DNA from: DATKJY01 sp964540105
GTDB lineage: Bacteria; Zixibacteria; MSB-5A5; GN15; FEB-12
Assembly (NCBI GenBank): GCA_964540105.1
Contig: CAZILL010000003.1
Span: 248,001-312,000, forward strand
Reading direction: 5' to 3'
DNA: 64,000 nt
The notes beneath the pieces are model-generated. The model ran no database searches. It had not been told where the DNA came from and saw only the letters and a program-made list of their open reading frames with translations. Position numbers and translations under genes: made by a program. This document shows positions 43,698-52,905 of the stretch, piece after piece (positions within the stretch are counted from its first letter, which is position 1; each line of letters begins with the position of its first letter).

Positions 43698-44708
43698 TCA
43701 GAATCTCTTCCGGCGGTCGACCATGTAGTTTGAGCCTGGCTTCTGCTTCGTTGCTTTCTTGAGATCGGCCATAACCTTTGCGAGCTGGCCGATATGGGTG
43801 AACGTGTTATTACTGTTAACGACCACAGCGATTGAAACGCTGAGGATTGGAAATTCCTCAATTGCCCCCCTGCGGCTGGTCGTGGTTATGAATCCCCTCT
43901 CCCTGTCATGCGGCTCATAGCGATATTCGACAAACAGGTCAAAGCACCGAATAATCCACAAGCAGACCGGATCGATCAGGTTTGACGGAATGATGAAAAT
44001 GAAGTCGTCACCTGCGATATGGCCGACAAACCCCTCCCGGCACAGATCATAGACGACATCCTTGATAATCCGTGCCGTCATCTTGACCACGCGGTCCCCC
44101 CGATAATAGCCATAGTAGTCGTTGAAGGCCTTAAAATTGTCCAGATCGGCATAGCAGACTGCAAATGTTGAACCCATGGCCATCTGACGTTTTAACTCAG
44201 CCTCGATGATCGCTGTACCCGGTAGCATGGTTGACGGATTCACCGCCACATCTCGTCGATTGCGCTCGATCACCCTCCGGACACGTACCTCGACCAACCG
44301 ATCAACCCATTCACCGTATATGAATTCTTCAGCCCCGCTCTCATACGCCGCCACAATCACTGTTATCGGTGGATCGGGATGGAAGAGAATGACCGGGATG
44401 ATCGAAACAAGAATGTTAGCCTTGATCGTTCGCACCATGTCAATTTCACGAATGAAATCGGACTTCCCGGCGATGACGATCGCGGAGACCGGAAACCGTT
44501 GACAGAGCGTGACCAGGCTCTCGAAGGAATCAAAATAGTGAAAGTTAACGTGTTGATGCCGGAAGAACTGACGAAAGTGGAAATCTACATCGACGCCGGC
44601 CTGTCTTACCGCAAAATGATAGGACGAGCTAACCGGAGCCGCCAGATCGCTTAAACCCGGCCAGTTCCCGAGGATGGTGTTTTCGGTGTTCAGTAATGAT
44701 GTAGTCAC
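43698..44708 (-). CDS. Response-regulator-like protein with degenerate GGDEF domain
   Basis: The C-terminal domain has YADLDNFKAFNDYYGYYRGD with its metal-binding Asp, but the signature reads AGDDF (in VGHIAGDDFIFI) in place of GGDEF, and no RxxD inhibitory site is seen. The N-terminal ~110 residues look like a receiver fold (SAIVIAG, IPVILFHPDPP, ESGAEEFIYG) without the phospho-acceptor Asp. It may bind GTP or c-di-GMP rather than make it. The frame is open to 44756; GTG 44708 is a guess. Either start lies inside xerD, an overlap of 80 bp or more, with no ribosome site visible. Confidence 0.75.
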   Translation of the reverse strand: MTTSLLNTENTILGNWPGLSDLAAPVSSSYHFAVRQAGVDVDFHFRQFFRHQHVNFHYFDSFESLVTLCQRFPVSAIVIAGKSDFIREIDMVRTIKANILVSIIPVILFHPDPPITVIVAAYESGAEEFIYGEWVDRLVEVRVRRVIERNRRDVAVNPSTMLPGTAIIEAELKRQMAMGSTFAVCYADLDNFKAFNDYYGYYRGDRVVKMTARIIKDVVYDLCREGFVGHIAGDDFIFIIPSNLIDPVCLWIIRCFDLFVEYRYEPHDRERGFITTTSRRGAIEEFPILSVSIAVVVNSNNTFTHIGQLAKVMADLKKATKQKPGSNYMVDRRKRF

Positions 44709-45540
44709 GGTCCAGCCTGGTATATATCTCCGTAGTGGATATATCGGCATGCCCAAGCATTTCTTGTACCATTCTCAAATCCGCCCCTCCTTCAATGAGA
44801 TGCGTGGCGAAGGAATGCCTGAAAGTATGGGGGGTAACCCTCTTTGTTATCCCCCCGCGACGAACCATTTCCTTGATAATCTTCCACAGGCCAACCCGCG
44901 AGAATCGCCCCCCATGCCGATTCAGGAAGATCACACCTGATTCCTTCCGCAATTCGCCTTGACTCCGCTTCTGCAGACAAACCAATAACGACTGCTTGGC
45001 GCAATCACCTATGGGCACCAGCCTCTGCCTATTTCCCTTCCCCGTCACTCTTACAAACCCGGCCTCGAACTCTACGTCAGAAACTTCGAGATTGATCAGT
45101 TCTGTTATCCTCAATCCGCAGCCATAAAGTACTTCCACTATCGCTCGGTCGCGCAGTGCGTGGCTCGATGCTGGATCGACCGAATCAATGATCAGGGCAA
45201 TCTCCTGAGGCGATAGATAGTCTGGATGATAGCGAGAGATCGTCGGCGCCGCGTAGACAGAAGCCGGATTCTCACCTACTATCCCCCTCTCACGCAGGTA
45301 ATCGTAGAACTGTCTCAACGAAGAGATGCGACGTGCCATCGTCGCCGGCTTGCGACCGTGCGCGTTTAACACTGAGAAATATGATGCAACTTCCTTGACT
45401 CCAACATCACTTGCCTTCCTTGCCCCGCACGTACGTGCGAAATCCATAAGGTCGCGACGATATGCCTGCAGACTATTCTCGGCAAGTCCCCTCTCCAGTT
45501 TGAGAAACTGAAGGAAGTCGGCGATCCGCGCTTCAAACAT
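44629..45540 (-). CDS. xerD: Tyrosine recombinase XerC/XerD
   Basis: 303 aa. SAM-like N-terminal domain (about 1-90) and catalytic domain with Arg144, Lys168, His238-x2-Arg241, His264 and nucleophile Tyr273 (HTFRHSFATHL, LGHADISTTEIYTRL). All catalytic residues are present, as in enzymes resolving chromosome dimers at dif. XerC or XerD cannot be distinguished from one copy. The C-terminus is encoded within the overlap with the GGDEF-like gene. comF lies upstream by 11 bp. Confidence 0.93.
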   Translation of the reverse strand: MFEARIADFLQFLKLERGLAENSLQAYRRDLMDFARTCGARKASDVGVKEVASYFSVLNAHGRKPATMARRISSLRQFYDYLRERGIVGENPASVYAAPTISRYHPDYLSPQEIALIIDSVDPASSHALRDRAIVEVLYGCGLRITELINLEVSDVEFEAGFVRVTGKGNRQRLVPIGDCAKQSLLVCLQKRSQGELRKESGVIFLNRHGGRFSRVGLWKIIKEMVRRGGITKRVTPHTFRHSFATHLIEGGADLRMVQEMLGHADISTTEIYTRLDRDYIITEHRKHHPRELAGFKRSGGSG

Positions 45541-45551
45541 CGATGATGTTC

Positions 45552-46265
45552 CTAGCGGGCCAGAGCCATAGCGATTACGGCACGGACATGAAGTCCGCGC
45601 TTCTCCAGTTCCCGCCTCGCCTCACCGACGGTGTGGCCGGTGGTCACAACATCATCGACCAGGATGACGGAACCACCCTGTTCGACTTGATCTGCGACGG
45701 CGAACACGCCCGATATGTTCGCGGCTCGATCTTCCACTCTGAGCTTCGACTGCGGCTTGCGCTTCTCAACCCTGTAGAGCAGGTCACGATCCACTTCCAA
45801 ACCGAGTTTGCTGCCAAGCGCTTCCGCAAACAACTCTGCCTGATTATAACCTCGGGCGTGTTCACGGGTCGAGTGAAGCGGAATGGGAACGACTACCGCC
45901 CCTTCGTAGATCGCTAACCTCTCGGCGAATTGAACGAATAGTCGCTGCGCCACGAAATCGGCTGGCCCGGTTACCCCCTTGAACTTGAACTGAAGGATGA
46001 TCTCTCTGAGTGGGTCAGAATACTCGCCGTAAGCGAACAGAAGAAGCGAGTCTTTCCTGCACTCCTCGCACTCTGTCCCTGCCACACTCTGTCTTCCACA
46101 GTGTAAGCATGACGGATCGCTGAGCTGCTGAATCTTCCTCTGGCAATTTCCGCAGACCAGCGACTTCTCTTCTGTGTACTCTCCACATCCCGAACAAAGG
46201 GGGGGCAGGAAGAAATCAATCCAACTCCCCGGCTCAATCCACCCCTTGATCAGTGACAGGTCCAT
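45552..46265 (-). CDS. comF: ComF family phosphoribosyltransferase-like protein
   Basis: 237 aa. N-terminal double zinc finger (LCSGCGEY, LVCGNCQRK, CLHCGRQS, CEECRKD) and a type I PRTase domain with the PRPP loop VILVDDVVTTGHTV. ComF proteins take part in DNA uptake during competence or in post-uptake DNA handling, with an unclear enzymatic role. It lies between a zinc-ribbon/TPR gene and xerD on the same strand. Confidence 0.92.
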   Translation of the reverse strand: MDLSLIKGWIEPGSWIDFFLPPLCSGCGEYTEEKSLVCGNCQRKIQQLSDPSCLHCGRQSVAGTECEECRKDSLLLFAYGEYSDPLREIILQFKFKGVTGPADFVAQRLFVQFAERLAIYEGAVVVPIPLHSTREHARGYNQAELFAEALGSKLGLEVDRDLLYRVEKRKPQSKLRVEDRAANISGVFAVADQVEQGGSVILVDDVVTTGHTVGEARRELEKRGLHVRAVIAMALAR

Positions 46266-46288
46266 AAGGGTTCAACCGTTCTGATGCC

Positions 46289-46978
46289 TCATCCGCCCAG
46301 ATCCATCAGGAATTTTTGTGCCGCTTCCGCAGCGGCACCCTTTGGATCTAACTGAAGATACTCCTTGAAATAGGCTCGGGCCGAATCGACTTGCTTGATT
46401 TCCGAAAACACGATCCCCAGGTTGAAGTGAGCTATCGTATGCCTCGGATCGTCTTTCAAGACCGTCTTGAATTCCTCGATAGCCCGATTAGGCAGCCCCA
46501 TACCGTGAAGACACGCCGCATAATCCGAACGAACGTCACCTGATCGACCATCAATGGCAAGGGCACGACGATAGCATTCGGCCGCCACTGGGAAATTGCC
46601 GCTATCCATCTTGTTGTTGCCGGCCATCACCAGCGATCCGTAATCCTTGGGAAGCGCTTCCAACTCCTTGGAAGACATTCCTGATTCCACACCGGGGACG
46701 TCTGGATGTCCATCCTGCGACATGTTGTTCATATTCGACTCTGGAGGTCTTGGGGGGAGTGGTTTCTCTTTGAGCAGGAAATACCCTGCCGCGACAACTG
46801 CCAGCACACTGGCTATGACAATCAAATCTCGCAGAGCAGTCGACTTCGGCGCCACCTGGGCTTTCTCTGCCTGCCTCGGCGATCGTAATGTTTCCGGGAT
46901 CTTATTGCCGCAGTCAGGACAGTATTTCGCTCTCGCATCAATCGCCTGACTGCAATGTGGACACTTCAACTTATCCAT
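46289..46978 (-). CDS. Membrane-anchored zinc-ribbon and TPR protein
   Basis: 229 aa from ATG 46978 (AGAGG 11 bases ahead; the frame also opens with GTG at 46990). Zinc ribbon CPHCSQAIDARAKYCPDCG at about 5-23, one membrane helix about 48-68 (LIVIASVLAVVAAGYFLL), a low-complexity linker, then three TPR units (about 110-215) such as CYRRALAIDGRSG and EEFKTVLKDDPRH. Probably a scaffold at the membrane with the TPR outside and the ribbon inside. Function unknown. Confidence 0.87.
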   Translation of the reverse strand: MDKLKCPHCSQAIDARAKYCPDCGNKIPETLRSPRQAEKAQVAPKSTALRDLIVIASVLAVVAAGYFLLKEKPLPPRPPESNMNNMSQDGHPDVPGVESGMSSKELEALPKDYGSLVMAGNNKMDSGNFPVAAECYRRALAIDGRSGDVRSDYAACLHGMGLPNRAIEEFKTVLKDDPRHTIAHFNLGIVFSEIKQVDSARAYFKEYLQLDPKGAAAEAAQKFLMDLGG

Positions 46979-47070
46979 CTGTCTAGACACCTCTCGCTGT
47001 TGGTTTCAGTCAAGTATATCGGATTTGAGAATCGGAGCAAACACAAGATTTCGGGAACCGGGGAAAAACC

Positions 47071-47099
47071 ATGACAGCCTCGCGTTTCAACGGTATATT
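47071..47099 (+). promoter_or_regulatory. Promoter of the M28 peptidase gene
   Basis: ATGACA (47071-47076) and TATATT (47094-47099) have the optimal 17-bp spacing. The ATG at 47127 follows with AAAGGA six bases ahead. One of the best housekeeping-type promoters in the window. Confidence 0.6.
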
Positions 47100-47126
47100 C
47101 ACTCCCGTACTATGAAAGGACCTCTT

Positions 47127-48833
47127 ATGAATATCAGGATGGGGATTGCCACGTGCGCTTTGTTTCTCGTCTGGACCCCGGCCAACTGGGGAGCAGGATA
47201 TCACATCACTTCTGACTCTATACTCCGCCACATCTCTGTTCTCGCCTCCGACAGTCTCGAGGGGCGTGAAACGGGCGAGCCCGGCGAGTTGAAAGCGGCC
47301 CAGTACCTCGCCGACATGTTTAGACGAGCAGGGTTGAAACCGAAGGGGGATAGCGGCACTTACCTTCAACCCTTTGATTTCATCAAGAGGATCTCTTTCG
47401 GTCCCAAGAATAAATTGGCGGTGAATGGCGTTCCACTCCAGCTTGATGAAGACTATCAGCCTTTATACCAATCTGCCAGTGTCCCATTCTCGTTTTCCGA
47501 AGTTGTTTCAGTCGACTATGGCATCATCACTGGCGACAGCACGTACAATGATTACTCCGGGAAAGATGTCAGTGGAAAGGCTGTGTTGATCAAGCGTTTC
47601 GCCCCTCCTGCGGAGAACAATCCGCACGTCGACTTCGACAAGTATAGCTCCCTCACCGATAAAATCATCACCGCTGTCAACCGGAAAGCCGCAGGCATCG
47701 TTTTCATCACGCCGGATGACAAAGATGACACCCTCCCCTCGATAGGCGCCGCAAACATCACTCCCAAAGAGATTCCGATTTTGTTCCTTCGTCGAAAGGG
47801 AGTCGAGAAGCTTGGCCTCAACCTGATCAACCCAGAAATGCACAGAGCCGAAGGCGAGGTTGAACTGATTAAGGAGCACGGTATCGGTCGCAACGTCATC
47901 GGTTACATTCCTGCGGCGAGTGACACCGCCATCTTGATTGGCGCCCACTATGACCACCTCGGATTCGGCGGCACGGCGTCCAGGTACCGGGGTCCCGACA
48001 AGAAGATACACTTTGGCGCTGACGATAATGCCTCTGGAACGGCCGGGGTCGTCGAGCTGGCTCGCTACTTCTCCTCAATCAGAGATCAGTTGAAGCACTC
48101 GTTGCTCTTCACCGCTTTTTCTGGCGAGGAAAAGGGGATTTTGGGGTCGAGCTATTTCGTAAAGAACATGACGATCGATGCCGGCAAAATTCGCATGATG
48201 GTCAACATGGACATGATCGGTCGTCTGCGTGATCAGGAGAACGGGCTCGCAGTTTTCGGAACCGGTACGGCCGTCGAGTTCAAGTCGTACTTTGACAGCC
48301 TGAAAGTCGATTCCCTGAAGCTCACTTTTCGCGAACCCGGTACCGGGCCCTCTGACCACACTGCCTTCTACAATTCGCAAATACCTGTATTACATCTATT
48401 CACGGGCGCTCACTCAGATTATCACACGCCGGACGACGTGATCGGCAAGATAGACGTGATCGGCGCCGCGCGAGTCGTCACAATGCTTGCCGACGTCATC
48501 AGTCACTTCGACCAACTCAATCACCCGCTCACATTCCAAAAGACCAAAGACCCCGACGAAGGCAAACGCCGCTCCTCCTACTCTGTCACCCTCGGTGTCA
48601 TGCCCGACTATGTGGCGCAGGTCAAGGGGCTTAAGGTCGACGGAGTCTCCCCCGACCGTCCTGCTGAGCGCGCCGGCATCAAACGAGGGGACATAATCAT
48701 AAGGCTGGGTGATTACACGATCGATGATATCTACGCGTACATGAACTCTCTTGGGAAATTTCGCAAGGGGGATAGCACTTCGGCCACAGTCTGCCGTGGC
48801 TCAGATACGCTCAGTGTGACCGTTCGGTTTTAG
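47127..48833 (+). CDS. Exported M28-family aminopeptidase with PA and PDZ domains
   Basis: 568 aa with signal peptide (residues 1-23, MGIATCALFLVWTPANWG). A PA insert (about 120-260) precedes the zinc peptidase: GAHYDHLGFGG near 272, GADDNASGTAG, FSGEEKGILGSSYF with the catalytic Glu, VNMDMIGRL and DYHTPDDVIG. All five metal or catalytic positions are kept. A PDZ domain (about 475-565, GVSPDRPAERAGIKRGDIII) ends the protein. It likely trims peptides in the periplasm or outside. The start was chosen from the AAAGGA site; earlier in-frame ATGs exist. Confidence 0.91.
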   Translation: MNIRMGIATCALFLVWTPANWGAGYHITSDSILRHISVLASDSLEGRETGEPGELKAAQYLADMFRRAGLKPKGDSGTYLQPFDFIKRISFGPKNKLAVNGVPLQLDEDYQPLYQSASVPFSFSEVVSVDYGIITGDSTYNDYSGKDVSGKAVLIKRFAPPAENNPHVDFDKYSSLTDKIITAVNRKAAGIVFITPDDKDDTLPSIGAANITPKEIPILFLRRKGVEKLGLNLINPEMHRAEGEVELIKEHGIGRNVIGYIPAASDTAILIGAHYDHLGFGGTASRYRGPDKKIHFGADDNASGTAGVVELARYFSSIRDQLKHSLLFTAFSGEEKGILGSSYFVKNMTIDAGKIRMMVNMDMIGRLRDQENGLAVFGTGTAVEFKSYFDSLKVDSLKLTFREPGTGPSDHTAFYNSQIPVLHLFTGAHSDYHTPDDVIGKIDVIGAARVVTMLADVISHFDQLNHPLTFQKTKDPDEGKRRSSYSVTLGVMPDYVAQVKGLKVDGVSPDRPAERAGIKRGDIIIRLGDYTIDDIYAYMNSLGKFRKGDSTSATVCRGSDTLSVTVRF

Positions 48834-48890
48834 ATGGCAAACTGCGAGTCTTGACGCCTGCGGACTCTGGGGAGGGCGGCTGGCAAGTAG

Positions 48891-51029
48891 TTATTCGCTC
48901 GGCTCATGCCCCCGTGCACGTCGCACTGAAATAACCCCCTTGACCTTCTTGACCTTGTCGATGATCCGATTGAGGTGCGAGAGATTCGTCACTTCCACAA
49001 CGAACTTCCCTTCTGCGGTTGTGTCGTGCGAGTACATTTCCGCCCCTCGCACGTTCGTATTCGAATCGGCGATAGCCTCGGTGACATCGCGCAGCATGTT
49101 GCGACGATCCTCAACGATCATGACCAATTGCACCACAAAGGATTGATCTTTGCCCGTATCCCAGCTCACGGCGATCTTTCTCTCTGGATACTGATTGCCG
49201 ATTTCGATCGCCAGTGGGCAATCATGCTGATGGATGGTCACTCCTCGACCACGGGTGATGAAACCGACAATCTCGTCCCCGGGCACCGGCTGGCAACATC
49301 CCGCAAAGCGGAACATCATGTTGTCCAACCCCTGAACCTTGATCCCTTTTGAACCGCGAATCTTGTCGATGACTTTGCCGACAAAACCAGTCTCGTCCTT
49401 CTTCACCTCAGGTTGGATCAGGTTGAGAATCGCGCGTGCCGCAAGCGAGCCATTCCCAATCGCCGCAAAGAGCTCATCAACCGTCTTTCGATCCAATTGT
49501 TCGGCGTACTCCTGGAGCTGCTCCTCTGGCGGCAGCTTCAGGTGAATCTCCTTGAGTTTTCTCTGCACGATTTCTCGCCCCAACGCTACCGACTGCTCGA
49601 ATCCGACCTGCTTCAGCCAACGCTTAATCCGAGTCCGGGCGCTTGGCGTCTTGACCAGCTTGAGCCAGTCATGTGACGGCGTTCGATTGGGATTGGTGAT
49701 GATCTCGACCTCATCCCCTGACTTCAAGTGCGTGGAGAGCGGCTGAAGACGTCCGTTGATCTTCGCCCCCGAGCAGTGAATTCCGACCTGGGTATGAATC
49801 TGAAACGCGAAATCGAGCGGCGTCGCTCCGCGCGGGAGATGAATCAGCTTCCCATTTGGCGTGAACACGAAGATGTCCTCGGAGTACAAGTCCATCTTCA
49901 GGTACTCAATGAACTCCGAGGGATTGGTCATATCCTTCTGCCATTCCAGAACATCCCGCAGCCAGATCATCTGACGGTCATCGCGGCTCATCTGCTGTCG
50001 ACCTTCTTTGTACAGCCAGTGTGCTGCAATGCCGTTCTCGGCGATGTGGTGCATCTGGTGCGTCCTGATCTGGATTTCGACCATTTTATTTCGCGGCCCT
50101 ATGACAGTCGTATGCAGCGAGCGGTACCCATTCGGCTTGGGATTGGCGATGTAGTCATGGAATCGACCGGCCACCGGCTTCCACATGGCGTGAATAATCC
50201 CCAGGGTGTGGTAGCACTCTCGCTCCGTGTTCACAATCACCCGGATCGCAAAGAGATCGTAAATCTCCTCGAAAGGAACCTTGCGCACCTGGATCTTTCG
50301 ATAAACAGAGTCCAGATGCTTGGCTCGGCCGCTGACTGTCCCGACGATACTGTCCTTGCCGAGCGACTCTTTGATCGGGGTAACCACTTCATGAATATAC
50401 GACTCCCGCTCTTCGCGCTTTTCCTTGATCTTCTCGGCCAGATCCTGGTAGACTTCCGGTTCCAAATACTTGAACGACAAATCCTCGAGCTCTATTTTCG
50501 CCTTGTTAATTCCAAGCCGATGTGCCAGCGGGCAATACACGTCCCGAGTCTCTTTGGCGATTCGAATCTGTTTTTCCGGCGGCAGATGTTCGAGCGTTCG
50601 CATGTTGTGCATCCGGTCCGCCAGCTTGATCAGGATCACCCGGATATCCTTGGCCATACTCAGCAGCATCTTGCGAAAGTACTCGGTCTGTTGTTCTTCG
50701 AAAGAATTGAAATGCACGGCCCCGATTTTCGTCACCCCGTCCACCATCTCCGCAACTTCATCTCCGAACTCCCGCCGTATATCCTCGAGCGTGTACGACG
50801 TATCTTCCACCACGTCATGAACCAAACCCGCGGCTATGGTCGTTGAATCCATGTGCAGTTCCGCGAGCATGAACGCAACCTCCAGACAATGCTCGATGAA
50901 TGGCTCACCCGACTGACGTTTCTGCCCTTCATGAGCCCTGTCGGAAAACTCGTACGCCTTTCGTATCAACGGAATGTCAACGTTCGCGTTGTACGCCTCG
51001 ACCCGGATGATGAATTCAGCAAGGTTCAC
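48891..51029 (-). CDS. rel: Bifunctional (p)ppGpp synthetase/hydrolase
   Basis: 712 aa long-form RSH protein. HD hydrolase with His47 and His71-Asp72 (AAGLVHDVVEDT), synthetase with DLFAIRVIVNT and NGYRSLHTTVIGP, TGS domain (IFVFTPNGKLIHLPRGATPL), a zinc-finger-like segment (FRFAGCCQPVPGD) and a C-terminal ACT domain. HD and synthetase motifs are intact, so both activities are expected. The ATG overlaps the GT2 stop by four bases, making rel the last gene of an envelope-biogenesis unit. Confidence 0.95.
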   Translation of the reverse strand: MNLAEFIIRVEAYNANVDIPLIRKAYEFSDRAHEGQKRQSGEPFIEHCLEVAFMLAELHMDSTTIAAGLVHDVVEDTSYTLEDIRREFGDEVAEMVDGVTKIGAVHFNSFEEQQTEYFRKMLLSMAKDIRVILIKLADRMHNMRTLEHLPPEKQIRIAKETRDVYCPLAHRLGINKAKIELEDLSFKYLEPEVYQDLAEKIKEKREERESYIHEVVTPIKESLGKDSIVGTVSGRAKHLDSVYRKIQVRKVPFEEIYDLFAIRVIVNTERECYHTLGIIHAMWKPVAGRFHDYIANPKPNGYRSLHTTVIGPRNKMVEIQIRTHQMHHIAENGIAAHWLYKEGRQQMSRDDRQMIWLRDVLEWQKDMTNPSEFIEYLKMDLYSEDIFVFTPNGKLIHLPRGATPLDFAFQIHTQVGIHCSGAKINGRLQPLSTHLKSGDEVEIITNPNRTPSHDWLKLVKTPSARTRIKRWLKQVGFEQSVALGREIVQRKLKEIHLKLPPEEQLQEYAEQLDRKTVDELFAAIGNGSLAARAILNLIQPEVKKDETGFVGKVIDKIRGSKGIKVQGLDNMMFRFAGCCQPVPGDEIVGFITRGRGVTIHQHDCPLAIEIGNQYPERKIAVSWDTGKDQSFVVQLVMIVEDRRNMLRDVTEAIADSNTNVRGAEMYSHDTTAEGKFVVEVTNLSHLNRIIDKVKKVKGVISVRRARGHEPSE

Positions 51030-51793
51030 TCGGACTCCGCTCTCTCTTTGCCGCGAACCAGTTGACGCACCTTGGCATACTTGACTATGACCATGACGGC
51101 CGAAAGGATTGAAAAGAGAAATCCCTCCCAGCCGTCACGAAAGCCCTGACGACAGATATAGTACTTGATGAACGCTGCCGGTGGTCGGAGCATCAGATCA
51201 AACCAGCTTCCCTTAGCTCCACGCTGAAGAGCAACCTGTGCACCCAACGTCGTATATCGATCCTGCTTCTGTAGATAGCACTCTAAAGTGGGAAAACTGT
51301 AGTGCAAGAGCACGCCGCCCAACTTCCCTGTCGCACCGTCCACAATCAGCCTCTCGTGAACAATCGACTCGTCAAAGTCCCCGTATCCCTTGCGGAACAG
51401 TCGCGTAACAAATTCGCCGTGCCACCCTCGAAGGAACAACCATCTCCCAAGAAAATTCGTCCTCCGCATAATCGAATAGCCATGCACTTCGCTCGGCTCA
51501 GAAGTCACCCGGGCGATCTCCTTTGCCAACTCTGGGGTAACAACCTCATCGGCGTCCAAAGAAAGTATCCAATCGCCTCTGGCTTTCCCCACCCCTTCTC
51601 TCTTAGCCTGCCCAAAACCGCTCCAAACTATGCTATGCACTATGCTGCCGAACTCCTTCGCAATCTCAACAGTGTTGTCTGTCGAGCCGCTATCAACGAC
51701 CACTATTTCATCCGCCCAGCGCACCGCTTCAAGGCATCTTCGGAGATTCTGCCCCTCGTTCTTTGTGATGACTACTATGGAGAGGCGTGTCAT
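51026..51793 (-). CDS. Family 2 glycosyltransferase (WaaE/KdtX-like)
   Basis: 255 aa GT-A fold: LSIVVITKNEGQNLRRCLEA, VDSGSTDNT, and the metal-binding Asp80-Ala-Asp82 in LSLDADE. SFPTLECYLQKQDRYT and the C-terminal hydrophobic stretch are seen in LPS-core beta-1,4-glucosyltransferases of the WaaE type. It is coupled to the GT9 gene upstream and rel downstream by four-base overlaps. Acceptor unknown; LPS core is inferred. Confidence 0.9.
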   Translation of the reverse strand: MTRLSIVVITKNEGQNLRRCLEAVRWADEIVVVDSGSTDNTVEIAKEFGSIVHSIVWSGFGQAKREGVGKARGDWILSLDADEVVTPELAKEIARVTSEPSEVHGYSIMRRTNFLGRWLFLRGWHGEFVTRLFRKGYGDFDESIVHERLIVDGATGKLGGVLLHYSFPTLECYLQKQDRYTTLGAQVALQRGAKGSWFDLMLRPPAAFIKYYICRQGFRDGWEGFLFSILSAVMVIVKYAKVRQLVRGKERAESE

Positions 51794-52905
51794 CTTGTTG
51801 CACTCCGTTGAGATTCCAGCAAGTCCACCATGCTTCCGAACACCTGTTCGACAGTAATGTCAAATATATTGTCGTCATTACGAGAAATTACTGCTCCTCC
51901 CTCCTGCCCGAAGGGGCGCCACGCCTGAAAATTCCACATTGCGCCACTATAAAGTCCGACAACTGCAACTCCAAACGATCGCGCAACATGAACGAGCGAT
52001 GTGTCCGGGCTGATGAGTAAGTCCAGTTTCGAGATCACTGCGCACGCTTCCATGAGGCTCAGATCGGGCGGAACAACATACACACCCGACGAGAACCGTG
52101 CCGCCAGTGAGCTTGCGCGATTCCGATCCCTATTCGTACAGATGAGAATCACTTCAGCTGAGGGAAATCCCTTCAGGATCCTCCCCACCAGGGCAACTGA
52201 ATTCTCAAACGCCCACACGCGAGTTGGCGAGCCGCTCGAAATATTGTAACCAATCATCAGTGTTTTAGGCGACGCCTTGCCAAGCCCTTCAAGGAACCTT
52301 GTCGCTTTGCGCTCCGATGCCGCGCTTATGAACGGAGCCGCGTAGCAGTTTACCGCCTCATCGTCAATACCGAAGGCCTGAAGGAGCGTCAATGTGTCCT
52401 GAATGATGTGCGTTGCCTTTTCCAGCTTGGGATCACAGTGAAAGTCATAGAACTCCCGAAATCTCGGCTTTCCCATCGCGAATCTCGGCTTTCCCGGCGC
52501 GCAGAGCTGTGACAGGAAGAGGGTCGTCACTGAATCCTCTCGTATCATATCGATGACACAATCGAACTTCTCACGCCGAATCCTTCGCACTTCACTGATG
52601 TCTTTGAAAAGGTTCTTGCGGTAGAGGAATATTCTCTCAAATCGCGGGTCTTCTGCGATCAGTTCGACATTTCGAGGGGACGCCAGAATCGAGAGCCGTA
52701 TATGCGGATATCGGCTCTTAAGCCCGTCAAACACCGGCAGGGAGATCGCCATATCGCCGATCTTGTCCGGTCGCAAGACCAGGACCTTTGACATTCCTCG
52801 CGCATCAAGCGAGCCTATGGCTCGCTTCGATCGTTTGAGAAATATGCGCGCCAGATTGAACACGATCCCCTTCAACCCGTGTTCCGCTCGCTTTATCTTA
52901 TCCAC
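51790..52905 (-). CDS. Family 9 glycosyltransferase (heptosyltransferase-like)
   Basis: 371 aa GT-B fold: VLRPDKIGDMAISLPVFDGL at the start and SPDTSLVHVARSFGVAVVGLY in the donor-binding half are the ADP-heptose:LPS transferase signatures. It contains an exact seven-residue tandem duplication (GKPRFAM then GKPRF) in the N-terminal half. Eight-base overlap with the GT4 gene upstream. Probably adds heptose or a similar sugar to the LPS inner core. Confidence 0.9.
   Translation of the reverse strand: MDKIKRAEHGLKGIVFNLARIFLKRSKRAIGSLDARGMSKVLVLRPDKIGDMAISLPVFDGLKSRYPHIRLSILASPRNVELIAEDPRFERIFLYRKNLFKDISEVRRIRREKFDCVIDMIREDSVTTLFLSQLCAPGKPRFAMGKPRFREFYDFHCDPKLEKATHIIQDTLTLLQAFGIDDEAVNCYAAPFISAASERKATRFLEGLGKASPKTLMIGYNISSGSPTRVWAFENSVALVGRILKGFPSAEVILICTNRDRNRASSLAARFSSGVYVVPPDLSLMEACAVISKLDLLISPDTSLVHVARSFGVAVVGLYSGAMWNFQAWRPFGQEGGAVISRNDDNIFDITVEQVFGSMVDLLESQRSATR
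52460..52495 (-). repeat. 21-bp tandem duplication within the GT9 gene
   Basis: AATCTCGGCTTTCCC occurs at 52460-52474 and 52481-52495 with identical sequence and a 21-bp period. It keeps the frame and encodes GKPRF twice. Identity of the copies suggests a recent slippage event. Confidence 0.8.

Noticed and set aside
49728..50846. 372-codon open frame on the plus strand
   Set aside because: It is fully antisense to rel, whose domains and motifs are unmistakable; composition-driven shadow frame.
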